64,000 bases of DNA from Synanceia verrucosa (Eukaryota > Chordata > Actinopteri > Perciformes > Synanceiidae), in the NCBI GenBank assembly GCA_029721515.1, contig JAQQSB010001380.1, positions 1 through 64,000 of the forward strand, read 5' to 3'. The stretch's first letter is position 1; every line of letters begins with the position of its first letter. This document shows, one piece after another, positions 12,213-22,774 of the stretch. A program made the position numbers and the translations under genes. A model generated the notes under the pieces. The model was not told the DNA's origin, made no database searches, and was given only the letters and a program-made list of their open reading frames with translations.

Positions 12213-12267
12213 GGAACAAGGATGTGATTTGAACTTAGAGAGCATAATTGATCTCGGCCACCTCGTC
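12213..12267 (-). pseudogene. tRNA-Ser(GCT)-like fragment
   Basis: Inverted copy of the internally deleted tRNA-Ser-like sequence at 1246-1300; it retains GACGAGGTGGCCGAG at its 5' end. Confidence 0.45.
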
Positions 12268-12377
12268 TACTGTATCTGATGAATTACAGTAGACGTCTGA
12301 TCCAGGAGACCTTCAAGAGTCTGGAAAAGTATGGGATGAGATGATCTAGGTGGAGCTACATGGCAGCACTCCATACA

Positions 12378-12450
12378 GGGGAATTAGCTCAAATGGTAGA
12401 GTGCTTGCTTAGTATGTGAGAGGTAGCGGGATTGATGCCCACATTCTCCA
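12378..12450 (+). pseudogene. tRNA-Ala-derived pseudogene, anticodon now AGT
   Basis: This is a 73-nt match to tRNA-Ala(AGC), but the anticodon loop reads TTAGTAT, a C-to-T change that turns the anticodon into AGT. The acceptor (GGGGAAT/ATTCTCC) and the D arm are kept. The anticodon stem and T stem have mismatches. It is most likely inactive. Confidence 0.75.
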
Positions 12451-13399
12451 CAACAGTTTAATTTCTCTCTTGGCTGCTATGAAGCGATAGTCCCATTGTT
12501 CAGATCCCTTTCATGCAAAGAGTTGGAAACCTTTTTTGTAACCACGTCTGGTTTTCACATGTAAACTTTTTGAAATTTGAAATAGTTTGTTTGAAATAGT
12601 CTGGAGGAGCTGAGCTGACTGTTCCAGTAATAATGAAGCATGTTACTGTGACGCCCACTAGTGAGGTCACATCTGGGGTATTGTTTTTTTTTTTTCTTAT
12701 TGATTTAATTTTCAGCTGTGGATTATCTATTTAGAACACAGTCACAGGTATTATTGTGGGAATGTGAAGTTGCTATGTGTTTCCATAACAGTAGGGGGCA
12801 GTATGAGACAGTGGCATAGCTTCAGTGGTGCAGGAATACAGGGGAGGCAGGCGCTCTTGCTCTCATTGTATTCAGGAAGCTGAAGAGAAACTCACGTCAC
12901 GTCTCCGTCTCTGTTCCTTCATACTGTTTTACAGGTTTGTGAAGCACAACACCATTTTAAGTGACTGTATTTCATATGTGAACGAAACATGTTTGGTTTG
13001 AGAACAGAACTGAGGCAGTAATGTAGAAAACCATCAGGCCAGTTGAATAAATACAGTGTTCTGAGTTACAGCTATGGCGGTAATGCTACCAAGCTAGCGG
13101 TTGGTACATCACTAGCATTGGGCTCCGTTCTTACATGTGTTAGTTAGGTTAGCTACGGTACAGTATTTCCACTATGCCACTATAGTATTCTGTTAGGTGT
13201 TATGTGGAAAAGCCACCTTATTTGAGTGAAGTCGTTGGATGTATTTTAATGTACAGTTGGTGTATGATAGAGAGACACACACATTTGTTTGGGTGATCTA
13301 TGTTGTTTCTCCAGTGGCTATTAAATGTTAACCAGTAGGGTTTGATTAAGAGAGGTTTTCTAAAACAATAAATGCTAACTGGTAAAGCTTTAGCGTCTA

Positions 13400-14596
13400 G
13401 GAAAAGTGATGCCAAAAGACATTTGTATGTATTGTGAATGTGTGTATTGACAGTATGGATTATATGGTAAGAAAAGCCTACATTCATGTCAAATAGACAT
13501 TTGTGATATAGCATAGAAATGCAAATAAATAATAAATCATTGTGAGGAAATGTGTTTAATAAAGCATTTTATTCAGGAAGCTGAAGAGAAACTCACGTCA
13601 CGTCTCTGTTCCTTCATACTGTTTTACAGAGTCACCTGGAGCCAGAGAAGAGATTTGTTCATATTATTAACTGTATACATGGTTTTAGATTTGGGACCTG
13701 TAACATTATGTTTTGACATATAATGATAAGGACAGACTGTCTCCATTGAGGAAGGGATTCAAAGCCCTGGATGACCAGTCCATGGACTGAACCATGTAAA
13801 CTTGTCTGTGTAAAGGACGGGATTCAACCCACAAGTACAGAATACGATGTTTTGAGTATGTTATATACTTTGTGTATATTATATATGGGTACAATATAAT
13901 GCTTTTCATGTAAGGGTTTATATGAGATTAAGAGAGTAACAGGTCACATGACCAAAGTTTTAGGTAAGGCATTATGGGTATGGCCATGGCACTGTAGGTA
14001 AGAAACAACATGAATACAGAGGAGAGACATGAGGCCCCAACATGACCACATTCTGCACATGGTCCAAGAGGCTCACATGACTTACCTGTTTTTAAAGAGT
14101 TCAACCAATCATCTGTTTCCATGTGTCACCATAGAAGATAGTAGTATTATCTAAATCAGAGGTTTTCAAAGTGTGGGATAGTGAGCCTCCCCTAAGAGAA
14201 CTCAAAAGCACCTGTGCCCCACCACTTTTTAAAACATCTTAAACATGTTTGTATGTTCTTCAACATATTTTAACATTAACATTTTAACACCTTAGTGTTT
14301 TTGAAGATATTTTTGAACACAATTAAACATATTAAAAATACATTTGAGAAAACACAATTTAACTTTTCAACAGATTTGTAAAAAACATGTTCACTCATCC
14401 AACGTTATCCCACATTAACGCTGGTCTACACTTAAAATGATCACTGTACCTTAACCAGATACAGCAGTGTCTTGCTACATGTCCCACTGCTCATATAGTG
14501 GTGTAATGTGTGAGAAATAGCAGGTGTGGCAGGTGAGAGAGTGAAAGGGTTAAAATGTGTGTCACACTCTGAATGGTGACACTTGAGATCCATGGT
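13400..14596. other. No recognised gene
   Basis: I see no gene. GAATCCC-type boxes around 13755-13825 on the minus strand could be very degraded tRNA remnants but do not fold convincingly. Confidence 0.5.
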
Positions 14597-14820
14597 TTCA
14601 GTATGATGCTGGAGTTTACATGGTAGCATCCTGTCGTTAGCTAGCAGCTCTTTGCTAATAACACACTGTGGCAGTGGAGCATCATCAGGACCAATACATG
14701 AAAAGACAAACTTTAAATAATCAGACTCATACTTCCTCTGTTTTCTTCTCTCCCCACACTCTGTGTCCTCTCTCACTTTCACATGAGCCACTAAAAATCA
14801 ATACATGTTGTACAGGGTTT

Positions 14821-14965
14821 GATTCCTTTCTGTGTGGAGTTTGCATGTTCTCCTCGTGTCTGTGTGGGTTCTCTCCAGGTACTCCGGCTTCCTAAATTAC
14901 CCATAGGTGTGAATGTGAGTGTGAGTGACAGTCTGTCTCTATGTGCCCTGCGATGAACTGGAATT
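14821..14965 (+). mobile_element. tRNA-headed SINE, internal part
   Basis: Contains TTTGCATGTTCTCC, GTGGGTTCTCTCC, GGTACTCCGGCTTCC and TGTGAATGTGAGTGTGAGTG, ending near CCTGCGATGAACTGG. This is the body of the same SINE as 16723-17047; head and tail are missing. Confidence 0.75.
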
Positions 14966-15134
14966 ATTTATGCTGTAAAATATTACCATAGTTTATAAAT
15001 AGTGTAACCTCACCCATTGGTCTCCATCTTGGATTATTAGTCGCCGTCATGTTTGTAAGTTTGAGACCATATTTGGACTGAGAGGGTGGAGCCTCATGTC
15101 CTGGTCTAACTGAAGATCAGATCATGATGTTACA

Positions 15135-15240
15135 TATATTCAGGTACAAACATAGAAGAAATTCAACCTGTGCATTTTACCCATCCTGTAAAGGAGCAGT
15201 TAGCTGTCTACAGTAAGGCGCCCAGGAGCAACTTCAGAGT
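15135..15240 (-). mobile_element. Second SINE family, 3' fragment
   Basis: Minus strand carries TTGCTCCTGGGCGCC, an AACTGCTCCTTTACAGG-like box and GGTAAAATGCACAGG, matching the SINE at 17990-18215. Confidence 0.65.
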
Positions 15241-15246
15241 GAAGTG

Positions 15247-15360
15247 TCTTCATTCAGTATATATAGTCCACATCTGAGCTGACCTCACCTGGTCCACACA
15301 CCTCTCACCAAGTGAGGAAGACCCAACAGAGACTTTACTTCCTCAGGAAGATAAATAAAA
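15247..15360 (+). mobile_element. LINE fragment
   Basis: Nearly identical to 11113-11220 up to the ..QQRLYFLRKI codons, then diverges at about 15350. Confidence 0.6.
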
Positions 15361-15464
15361 GTAAACTATCAGTGGAGGAAAAGGGATGTGACGTCTACAA
15401 AGCTCATTTCATTTTCACTCCATTTCATTGTTTCAGGATCACTCAGATTAAGATCCACTCTGTT

Positions 15465-15536
15465 TTTCATGGCTGGGTATTGATCCCAGAGTGTCACACA
15501 TGCAAACCAGGCACTCGACCACTGAGCTACATCCAC
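15465..15536 (-). pseudogene. tRNA-Ala(TGC)-derived pseudogene
   Basis: The minus strand gives a 72-nt tRNA-Ala-like sequence with GGATGTAGCTCAGTGG and the anticodon loop TTTGCAT. The acceptor 3' strand (CATGAAA) no longer pairs with the 5' strand, so it is a pseudogene. Confidence 0.65.
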
Positions 15537-15539
15537 TAG

Positions 15540-16720
15540 GAGGTTTTGATATCAATATTTGAGTCAAAATATATGAACACATTAATATGATAAGTGTTGA
15601 TGCTGCTGCTGGCACACTGTGAGGGTCAAAGGTCACAATCAGAGCTCAAATGAGCCAAATAGTAAAAAATGAACATAAACATGTTAGCATTTATTTAGGT
15701 TAATAACAGAACTCATTTGAATTAGCAGAATTATAACAAAACATCTTCTTTTGAACCTTCTCTAAACATGTTACTGATGTTTACATAATCAGCATTTTCA
15801 CTATTTACTGTTTTATTGAGCCATATCTTGTGCTGTCTTCATGTCACTGTTAATATTTACCTTACCTGACCTGACACTTTCCTCCATCCTTGCCACAGGT
15901 GGGGATTGAACCTATGACCTCCTGCTCCACAGCAGATGTTCAGGAGTAGAACACTCTCCCCTCACAGAGAAGAATGACATCATAGAATGTATTCTATTAT
16001 ATTAGCATATGATCAGCATGAGGTCGTCAGAATATTCTGTGGTTTTACAGTGACATCACTCAGAATGATGAGATTCCACAGAGAATCCTGATTCAATAAA
16101 ACATTGTTCCTTTTGAGAGGGTCTGCTCAGTTTTGTTTCTTGGTTTTGACTCATGTTAGTTTATGAAGAATTAAGTTCCTTTCTCAAGTGGTGCAAGAAG
16201 ATGAACTATGATGAAGACAGTGGTGTCAGAGTTCTCTCAGCTTTTTTTTCACTCTTGTCATTTGTTTACTTTCTTACTTACTTTACTTCCAACTTATACA
16301 ACCTTTACATGTTCAAAAAATGAATGGAGACATGTCAGAGCAAGGGGGCTGCCATACAGAAACCCCAGAGGAGCTGGAGATTTGGTACTTTGCTCAAGGA
16401 CACCTCAGCACTGCACAGAGGAGAATCTGTCACCTCGCCAGCTAGAAATACCCACAGACCTTTCATGTGTTAGGTGTTATACACCACAGAAACAAAGAAA
16501 CACTGTGGATGTGGGGTTCAAACCCTAGGCTGGGGTACTGGGGTAATTCCAGAATGGCTAAACACAAACAAAGACATGTTTTTCATCAAGAGTTTGGAGG
16601 TCGTAAGTAAACAAGAAAGAAATGTGTATATGAAGTGAATTCACCCAAAGGAAGAAAGAAATGTGAGCAAAATCCTGAGAAAGATATGAATATATATATT
16701 ACTTTGTGACAAAAAAAACG
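15540..16720. other. No recognised gene
   Basis: Holds only a tRNA-like GGTGGGGATTGAACC box (15898-15912, minus) related to 11718 and 1800. I see no coding features. The short ATATATAT run near 16691 is simple sequence. Confidence 0.5.
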
Positions 16721-16722
16721 TC

Positions 16723-17047
16723 CATCCATCCATTATCGCAGGGGGGCTGGATCCTATCCCAGCTGTCATAGAGCAGAGGGCAGGGTACGCCCTGGACAAG
16801 TCTCCAGTTCATCACAGGACACATAGAGACAGACAACCACTCACACTCACATTCACACCTACGGTCAATTTAAATTAGCCAATTAACCTAATCCCCATGC
16901 ATGTTTTTGGATGGTGGGAGGAAGCCAGAGTACCTGGAGAGAACCCACACAGACACAGGGAGAACATGCAAACTCCACACAGAAAGGCCCCGGGCCCGGG
17001 ATTCGAACCTGTACCTTCTTGCTGTGAGGCGACAGTGCTAGCCACCG
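16723..17047 (-). mobile_element. Near full-length tRNA-headed SINE
   Basis: Read on the minus strand: a tRNA-Val(CAC)-like head (GTGGCTAGCACTGTCGCC, CTCACAGCAAG, then a GGTTCGAATCCC-type T box), a body with GTTTGCATGTTCTCCC and ACATGCATGGG, and a 3' part with CCAGGGCGTACCC, ending in ATGGATGGATGGA. This is about 325 bp and the best copy in the window. Other copies are at 1921-2046, 14821-14965 and 18415-18605. A head-only trace is at 41008-41035. Confidence 0.8.
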
Positions 17048-17182
17048 CCCACAACAAAACCAAGCAACAGAATATTATCACTGGAGGAAAAGGACTTTCG
17101 ATGGCTGCATCTGAGTTTTGACAGTAGAGCGCAGCATAATAAAGTCTTAATAGACTGAGCTACTGCTGCCATAAAACAGTCA

Positions 17183-17255
17183 TTCTCATACCGGGTGTTG
17201 AACCCAGGCCACCTGGGTGAAAACAAGAGACCCTAAGTGCTAGACCATATGGAAA
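17183..17255 (-). pseudogene. tRNA-Glu(TTC) pseudogene
   Basis: The minus strand matches tRNA-Glu(TTC): TATGGTCTAGC..TTAGG, then GTTTTTCACCCAGG, then GGTTCAACACCCGGTATGAGAA. An extra T lies in the anticodon loop (73 nt instead of 72), and several stem mismatches are present. The inverted partner copy is 21234-21305. Confidence 0.75.
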
Positions 17256-17575
17256 AGATGTGCAAGTTCTCTGCCCACCACCATCACTGTAGAGCAGGTT
17301 AGCAGAGAGCTGAGGAGACCTTGTCCTGACAAGGCAGCCAGACTGGAACAGGATGAGCTCCATCTCCTCAGATGGAGAACTGTTCTCTCCTCTGTCCTGT
17401 TCACTCTGTTCACATCCCAAACAGTTCATCAGCAGGTTTTGAGGGAGGAGAGCTTTTTTTTAGCTTCCTGAGGAAGTAAAGTCTCTGTTGGGTCTTCTCC
17501 ACTTGATGAGAGGTGTGTGGACCAGGTGAGGTCAGCTCAGATGTGGACTATATATACTGAATGAAGACAGGAAAC
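17256..17575 (-). mobile_element. LINE fragment
   Basis: Reverse complement of the LINE piece at 11113-11416. It includes the block that encodes QQRLYFLRK at about 17455-17495. It sits directly beside the tRNA-Glu pseudogene. A shorter related copy lies beside the other tRNA-Glu at 21110-21233. Confidence 0.6.
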
Positions 17576-17691
17576 TGTGTTTATTATCTGAAGTATGTTT
17601 AAGTCCATCATTAGTAACAATAACTATCAGGCTCGTCAGGTGTAGTGTTCAGTGTATGGGCTAATGCTAGCATGTTAACACATGCTCTGAA

Positions 17692-17764
17692 GTCTCTGTG
17701 GTGCAATCGGCCAGTGTGTTTGACTATTACCTGAAGGTTGGTGGTTTGAGCCCACCCAGAAACA
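17692..17764 (+). pseudogene. tRNA-Asn-derived pseudogene, anticodon loop altered
   Basis: Starts GTCTCTGTGG and keeps GGTTGGTGGTT..GAGCCCACC, as in tRNA-Asn(GTT). The anticodon region reads CTATTAC, one base is missing, and the D stem is altered. Inactive copy of the better gene at 20927-21000. Confidence 0.75.
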
Positions 17765-17989
17765 TTGGTTTATGTGTTTAATTAACCAGCTAAAGTAATC
17801 TAAGTGAGTAACCTGGTTTGTATGATCAGGAGGTAAAGTCAGTAATATTCACTAAATTACCTAACAAAGATTTAGAGAAGCTGTATTAAAATGCAAGAGT
17901 TACTTTCATCAAAGTTATGGAGCAGCTTCTCTGAAGTTTACTGAGGAAGCTAACTTTGTTAGCAGCTTCATCCAGGTCCTATCAGGGGT

Positions 17990-18215
17990 GGCTGTAGCTC
18001 AGTGAGTAGAGTGGTTGCCTCTCAACTATCCCGCCTCCACGACAAGTTGCTGTGTCTTTGAGCAAGACATTTAACCCTGAAGTTGCTTCCCAGGCGCCTT
18101 ATAGTGGGCAGCCAACTGCTCCTTTATGGGATGGGTAAAATGCACAGGTTGAATTTCATCTATGTATGTACCTGTTTATATGTCACATGATCATGATCCT
18201 CTACTTCTTCTTATA
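17990..18215 (+). mobile_element. tRNA-derived SINE (second family)
   Basis: The A-box-like TGTAGCTCAGTGAGTAGAG is followed by the body TCTTTGAGCAAGACATTTAACCC, TTCCCAGGCGCC and GGGTAAAATGCACAGG. The organisation, with a GGGCAAGACACTTAACCC-type body, is typical of teleost tRNA SINEs. An inverted fragment is at 15135-15240. Confidence 0.7.
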
Positions 18216-18822
18216 GTTGAGTACCAGTGATCTTCAATAAGACCAGGACATGAGGCTCCACCCTCTCAGTCCTAATATGGTCTCAAAAATACAAACATGA
18301 CAGCGCTTTAATAATCCAAGATGGAGACCAATGGGTGAGAGTAACACTCTGTTTATAGAAACTATGGTTGTTATTTTAACTGAAAAACAATATTTTTCAG
18401 CACAAATAATTCCAGTTCTTCACAGCACACACAGAGACATACAACCACTTTCGCACTCACGTTCACACCTACGGGCAATTTAAATTAGCCAATTAACCTA
18501 ATCCCCATGCATGTTTTTGGATGGTGGAAGGAAGCCGGAGTACCCACGCAGACATGGGGAAAAACTCCGCACAGAAAAGCCCCGAGACGGGAATCAAACA
18601 CGGTACAACATGTATTGATTTTTAGGACCGCAAGTGAAAGTGAGAGAGGACACAGAGTGTGGGGAGAGCAGAAAACAGAGGAAGTATGAGTCTGATTATT
18701 TAAAGTTTGTCTTTTCATGTATTGGTCCTGATGATGCTCCACTGCCACAGTGTGTTATTAGCAAAGAGCTGCTAGCTAACAACAGGATGCTACCATGTAA
18801 ACTCCAGCATCATATTGAAACC
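18072..18822 (-). repeat. Right arm of inverted duplication (partner 14597-15240)
   Basis: Mirror copy of 14597-15240, including the SINE body at 18415-18605 on the minus strand. Confidence 0.85.
18415..18605 (-). mobile_element. tRNA-headed SINE, internal part
   Basis: Matches the body of the SINE at 16723-17047 (CCATGCATGTTTTTGGATGGTGG, GAAGCCGGAGTACC), with internal deletions and no tail. Confidence 0.7.
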
Positions 18823-18829
18823 TAAATTA

Positions 18830-19435
18830 GGAAAATCTTGCTGTTTCCTTAAGTAAATTCACTCAGCTGTGTTTACAGTTTCAGGTGTCATCGTTATGAT
18901 GGTTAGACAGATGAATTAGTCCCCTAACACATCCTAAAGTTTGACATGTCTGCGTTTTTCAGGAGTTTTTGTTGCTGTTGCAGCTGCAAAATGTCCTTAT
19001 CTGATCCACAGTGGAGACACCAGCACCAGTAGAGGAAGGAGCTGACCAGAGACCGATGACAGAATGAAAGGTTGATCGGAACCATCCTCAACAAGTACAC
19101 TATTTTGCCAGATAAAATACTGATTCACATGGTGTTGCCATGCAAGGATGAAGACATGACATTCCTCGATAAGATTGTGTATGTATGTTGTGCTCTGACA
19201 AACATGAGCTGAGTGTGAAATAAATGTGTATCAAATACAGCCAGAAGTGTCTGTAGCATCCATACCCACGATCTTCACAATAAACATACTTAAATGCATG
19301 TGTCTTATAAACAAGAAGCAATAACAGTATGATATGCAAAAACAAGAAGTGTCACACAATCAGATGTTTTTCAGTGTTTATTTGCAAGTAGTGCAACCTG
19401 AGAACACAGAACAGTGCATCAAGGTAAAAGGTTAC
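18830..19435. other. No recognised gene
   Basis: I see only short frames without family features. Confidence 0.5.
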
Positions 19436-19439
19436 AAAT

Positions 19440-19890
19440 AAAAACATGGACACAGAACATGGAGTGCAATTTCTTATATAACAATAATAAATACACATTT
19501 TTTATAAATTATTTCAGTGCTGAATAAATAGGTATCTGGACATATAGAAAATTGATGTAGTGAAAATGTAATATGTAAAATAGTGGTAAACAAACTCTAT
19601 AATATAGTAAACAACAATGTAACAAGGAATACAAATAATAATAATAACAATAAATATGTGTTTCTTATCATTTCTTTATATGCTATAAATAAATAGATAT
19701 CTGTACAATATATATGTATGATATACAATATATGTCTTTGGACAGCTGCGTGGATACAAATAAAAATGGAGTAGTGCAATTTCTTCTGTAATGACAATAC
19801 ATATATGTTTCTTAAAATTTCTTTCCATGTTATACATAAATAGTTATCTATAAAGTATATATGTCTATACAATATATGTTTTTGGACAGC
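19440..19890. repeat. AT-rich tandem repeat of ~135-bp units
   Basis: Three diverged units share TGCAATTTCTT, AATAAATAG.TATCT and ATATATGT..TTGGACAGCTGCG. The units lie at about 19460-19560, 19640-19755 and 19775-19890. Confidence 0.6.
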
Positions 19891-19970
19891 TGCGTTACTA
19901 CAGACACGCATCACAAAACCAGGAGTCACCTGCTGCAGTGGTTGCACCTTTGTCCGGATTACAGTTCCAC

Positions 19971-20006
19971 TGTTTGTGGTGTGATCTGCAGCTCACACCA
20001 CAAACA
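19971..20006. repeat. Perfect 14-bp palindrome with 8-bp loop
   Basis: TGTTTGTGGTGTGA (19971-19984) and TCACACCACAAACA (19993-20006) are exact reverse complements. It lies in otherwise unrecognised sequence. Confidence 0.85.
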
Positions 20007-20009
20007 AGC

Positions 20010-20850
20010 CGAAGACGTCTGTTTATAGTGCCGGTTTTGTCCATATAGTGATCCCTGGCTTCCCTATTTAACCACATCCTTTTCTGGATTTTAACATCTT
20101 TTTTCTTTCTTTCTTTTCTTTCTCAACTCTGCATCTTCTCCTCGTCCGACTGGCTGTTTGTTTACACTCGTGAGGCCACGTCCCTGAATGCAAAGCGGCG
20201 CCCAAGCCCTATTCTGCTCAGGCTGTGACCAGCAAGTGGAGAGAGACAATGTGCATTAATTCATTACTTGTAGTTGTTGTTGTTGTTGTTGTACGGCAGG
20301 CTGTAGCCTACCCTATGTAGTACAATTCATTACTTATGGGAAACGTTTCAACTTAGAAGAGCAGCAGACCATCAACTTACCTCCCGGCAGCACAGCAGCA
20401 CAAGAGAGAAGTGGGTGTAAAGTGGAAGGCGTAGGTTACACCAGAGCCAGGTCACACCAACCAATAGAAACTCTTCTGTCATCCACCAGCGTAGGCCCCG
20501 CCCACTGAGTGCAGTGAAATTCACAAGTAAAACTTTTCAACTTACAAGCAAAGAGCACTGATTTATAAGCAAAATGACTGTATGTTTTTACTCACAAACA
20601 TGAGTTTTGATTTCAGTTGAAGAAATATGCTCTCAAAAAATATTTTTTTTATTTTTTTTTTAAAATTGCAACCTGTTCTGTTTTGATCTCAAAAAATATT
20701 TTTTGTTTGTCACTTATTCTCTTTTGCTCTTAAATCTCTTTTTGGTTCAAATTTATTTTATTTGATTGAATAATAAGGAAACAAAATTCTCTCCATAGAA
20801 CACCATGGCAAGTCAACAACTACAACAGTCATGTAGTGTGAACACGGCAT
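20010..20850. other. No recognised gene
   Basis: Includes a short GTT microsatellite at 20273-20292 and T-rich runs near 20640-20700. I see no gene. Confidence 0.5.
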
Positions 20851-20926
20851 AATTCAGTGAATATTACTGATCACAAAACCAGGTTACTGATTTCAGATTA
20901 GCTGGTTAATTAAACACATAAACCAT

Positions 20927-20939
20927 CTTCCCTGGGTGA

Positions 20940-20970
<31 letters not shown>

Positions 20971-21000
20971 TAACGCGCTGGCCTATTGCGCCACAGAGAC
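20927..21000 (-). tRNA. tRNA-Asn (GTT), possibly functional
   Basis: The minus strand gives a 74-nt tRNA with acceptor GTCTCTG, D arm GCGCAATAGGCCAGCGC, anticodon loop CTGTTAA (anticodon GTT), and T arm GGTGGTTCAAGCTCACC. One mismatch lies in the anticodon stem, and the terminal acceptor pair is changed (GGGAA for GGGAC). It is either a weak gene or a recent pseudogene. Confidence 0.7.
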
Positions 21001-21109
21001 CTCAAAATCAAATGTTAGCATGCTAGCTTTAGCCCATACACTAAACACTACACATGATGAGCCTGCTAGTTATTGTTACTAATGATGGACTTGAACATAC
21101 GTCACCAAA

Positions 21110-21233
21110 CAAAGTTTGGAGGAGATGGAGCTCATCCTGTTCCAGTCTGGCTGCCTTGTTAGGACAAGATCTCCTCAGCTCTCTGTTAACCTGCTCTGCA
21201 GTGATGGTGGTGGACAGAGGACTAACACATCAG
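21110..21233 (+). mobile_element. LINE fragment
   Basis: GGAGATGGAGCTCATCCTG and following sequence is the reverse complement of 17260-17380, lying next to a tRNA-Glu pseudogene as in the other arm. Confidence 0.55.
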
Positions 21234-21305
21234 TCCCATCTGGTCTAGTGGTTTGGATCACTGGTTTTCATGCTGGTGGCTGGGGTTTAACTCCCTCTAG
21301 AGGAA
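21234..21305 (+). pseudogene. tRNA-Glu(TTC) pseudogene
   Basis: The 72-nt sequence begins TCCCATCTGGTCTAGTGG and has the loop TTTTCAT (anticodon TTC). The T stem and acceptor 3' strand are mutated (CTCTAGAGGAA). Confidence 0.7.
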
Positions 21306-21309
21306 TGAC

Positions 21310-21960
21310 TGTTTTATAGCAGCAGTAGCTCAGTCTATGGAGACCAGAGCCGTATAGAGAGAGTAGTGAGGAGCAGAGGAAGCTACAGCTAACACAGTTG
21401 ATGGACAGCTATCCTGAAGCAGACACTGTTAAATATATTTTCTTTACAAATTCCACACGCTGAAAACAGCCAAGCCTTCAGGAATACAAGGGTGAAAAAG
21501 AGAAAAGACAAGGAGAAGAAGAAGGACAAATATTGAGGAATGTCTTCTAATGTTTACATAACAAAAATATGACAATTTGTTTCAACTATAGCTAGCTAGC
21601 TAATGAAGTAGCAATGATGGTACGATAAAATATTTAAAGATAAATAACACGCCAGTGTCTTTTTATAGAGATAACTGCTCCTTCTTTGGATGTTGTGGTT
21701 TCTAGACTCTATGTTGTTACTAGACTATATGTTGTTCATAGGGCTATCGAAATTAGCGCACTAACATGGATTAATACAGCATGATAATTAATATCATTAA
21801 AAAATCCCTGATATGTATGACAGGGATATTGTAATTTTTTGAACACTATCATCTACTGTATTTCAATGCTATCTTTAGTAAGGACCTCTGATTGTTTGAG
21901 GCAACCGAGATTTAGAAAATTTCAGAATATAATAAGTTATTCAACAGTGTTGTTTGATAG
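21310..21960. other. No recognised gene
   Basis: AT-rich sequence with no gene that I can support. Confidence 0.5.
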
Positions 21961-21967
21961 TTGTTGT

Positions 21968-22077
21968 TTCAGAATGGCAGAGTGGTTTAAGGCACTTTGC
22001 GCAAAAACTGAAGTCCTTTTTCTGTAGTGGGGCTTCTGAGCTCTGAATGGGAATGTGTTTTCAATCCTGCTTCTGAT
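21968..22077 (+). pseudogene. tRNA-Leu-like pseudogene with intron-like insert
   Basis: TCAGAATGGCAGAGTGGTTTAAGGC matches the 5' half of tRNA-Leu (GTCAGGATGGCCGAGTGGTCTAAGGC). A later TTTTCAATCCTGCTTCTGA resembles its T arm and acceptor end. The middle is too long and changed. tRNA-Leu(CAA) has an intron in vertebrates, which could explain the length. Confidence 0.45.
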
Positions 22078-22331
22078 GTATTTTTTTTCCAGTTTTGTCG
22101 GATGGCATCATTTCACCTCCATCCTCTCCTGGTACTCAAACAGTAGATTGAGTGCATGGTGAACCTGGGGTCTGAGGAGATGGAGCAGGAGTCCTTGATG
22201 ATGTGTGAAGTCACTGCAACTGGTCTGTGGTCAGTCAGAACCTTCTGGGATGAGGCAGGATGTTTTTGCAACTTTTTTAGTCTCAATGTACAGATAAATT
22301 CCAGACTTTGTGGAAACTGTCTTTTTGACCC

Positions 22332-22403
22332 ATGATGGTGGTATAGTGGTGAGCATAGCTGCCTTCCAAGCAGTTGATCTGAGTTTGATTCCCAGCAATC
22401 ACA
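22332..22403 (+). pseudogene. tRNA-Gly(TCC)-like, degraded acceptor
   Basis: A long exact stretch, TGGTGGTATAGTGGTGAGCA, TAGCTGCCTTCCAAGCAGTTGA, is tRNA-Gly(TCC), including the TTCCAA loop. The acceptor strands (ATGATGG and CAATCAC) have two mismatches and the T stem is weakened. Confidence 0.75.
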
Positions 22404-22525
22404 GTCCTTTTCCTCCAGTGATAGTATAGTGTTGCTTTTATTTTGTCTGAAAGTAAGCAGGAGAGTTATGTGTGGCCTACTTTTCAACAGTGATTGGTAG
22501 CGTAGTGGTTTGTTGAGGTTTCATG

Positions 22526-22596
22526 GGGGTTGTAGCTCAGTGGTAGAGTGTGTGCTTTGCATGTGTGAGGTCTTGGGTTCAATCCCAGCATCTCCA
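22526..22596 (+). tRNA. tRNA-Ala (TGC), probably degraded
   Basis: This is 71 nt: GGGGTTGTAGCTCAGTGG, anticodon loop TTTGCAT, GGTCTTGGGTTCAATCCC, ending CATCTCCA. It is one base short in the T arm compared with tRNA-Ala(TGC) and has an acceptor mismatch. A/B-box-like sequences are retained. Confidence 0.65.
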
Positions 22597-22774
22597 ACAT
22601 TTCTTATATTCACATTAAAGGAGAGGCTCTGTTGTCACTCACTGTGCCATTTGAACAACACAGCTGCTTCCTTCTGCAGTCATGGAGAAGAACTAGAATA
22701 CATTTATGAATGGGTAGTTTTATTTTGAAAAACTCCCAGACAGCTCAGTGGAGTCATCAAACTAATATGAACCT

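Larger units (their letters stand above)
11690..13392 (-). repeat. Right arm of inverted duplication (partner 195-1850)
   Basis: Reverse complement of the 195-1850 segment, with an extra stretch of about 90 bp near 12545-12640 not seen on the left. A short direct echo of 12872-12935 recurs at 13572-13630. It contains the tRNA-like sequences at 12213-12267 and 12378-12450. Confidence 0.85.
14597..15240 (+). repeat. Left arm of inverted duplication (partner 18072-18822)
   Basis: Reverse-complement match to 18072-18822. The CAGTGTGTTATTAGC box and the GTGAAAGTGAGAGAGGACAC box occur in opposite orientation in the two arms. The arm includes part of the tRNA-headed SINE (14821-14965, +) and part of a second SINE (15135-15240, -). 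Confidence 0.85.
17183..17860 (+). repeat. Left arm of inverted duplication (partner 20850-21305)
   Basis: This arm pairs in reverse complement with 20850-21305. Both carry tRNA-Glu, the GGAGATGGAGCTCATCCTG block, the TTATTGTTACTAATGATGGAC block and tRNA-Asn in the same relative order. The right arm lacks about 200 bp of LINE sequence. Confidence 0.8.
20850..21305 (-). repeat. Right arm of inverted duplication (partner 17183-17860)
   Basis: Carries tRNA-Asn and tRNA-Glu in mirror order to the left arm. Confidence 0.8.
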
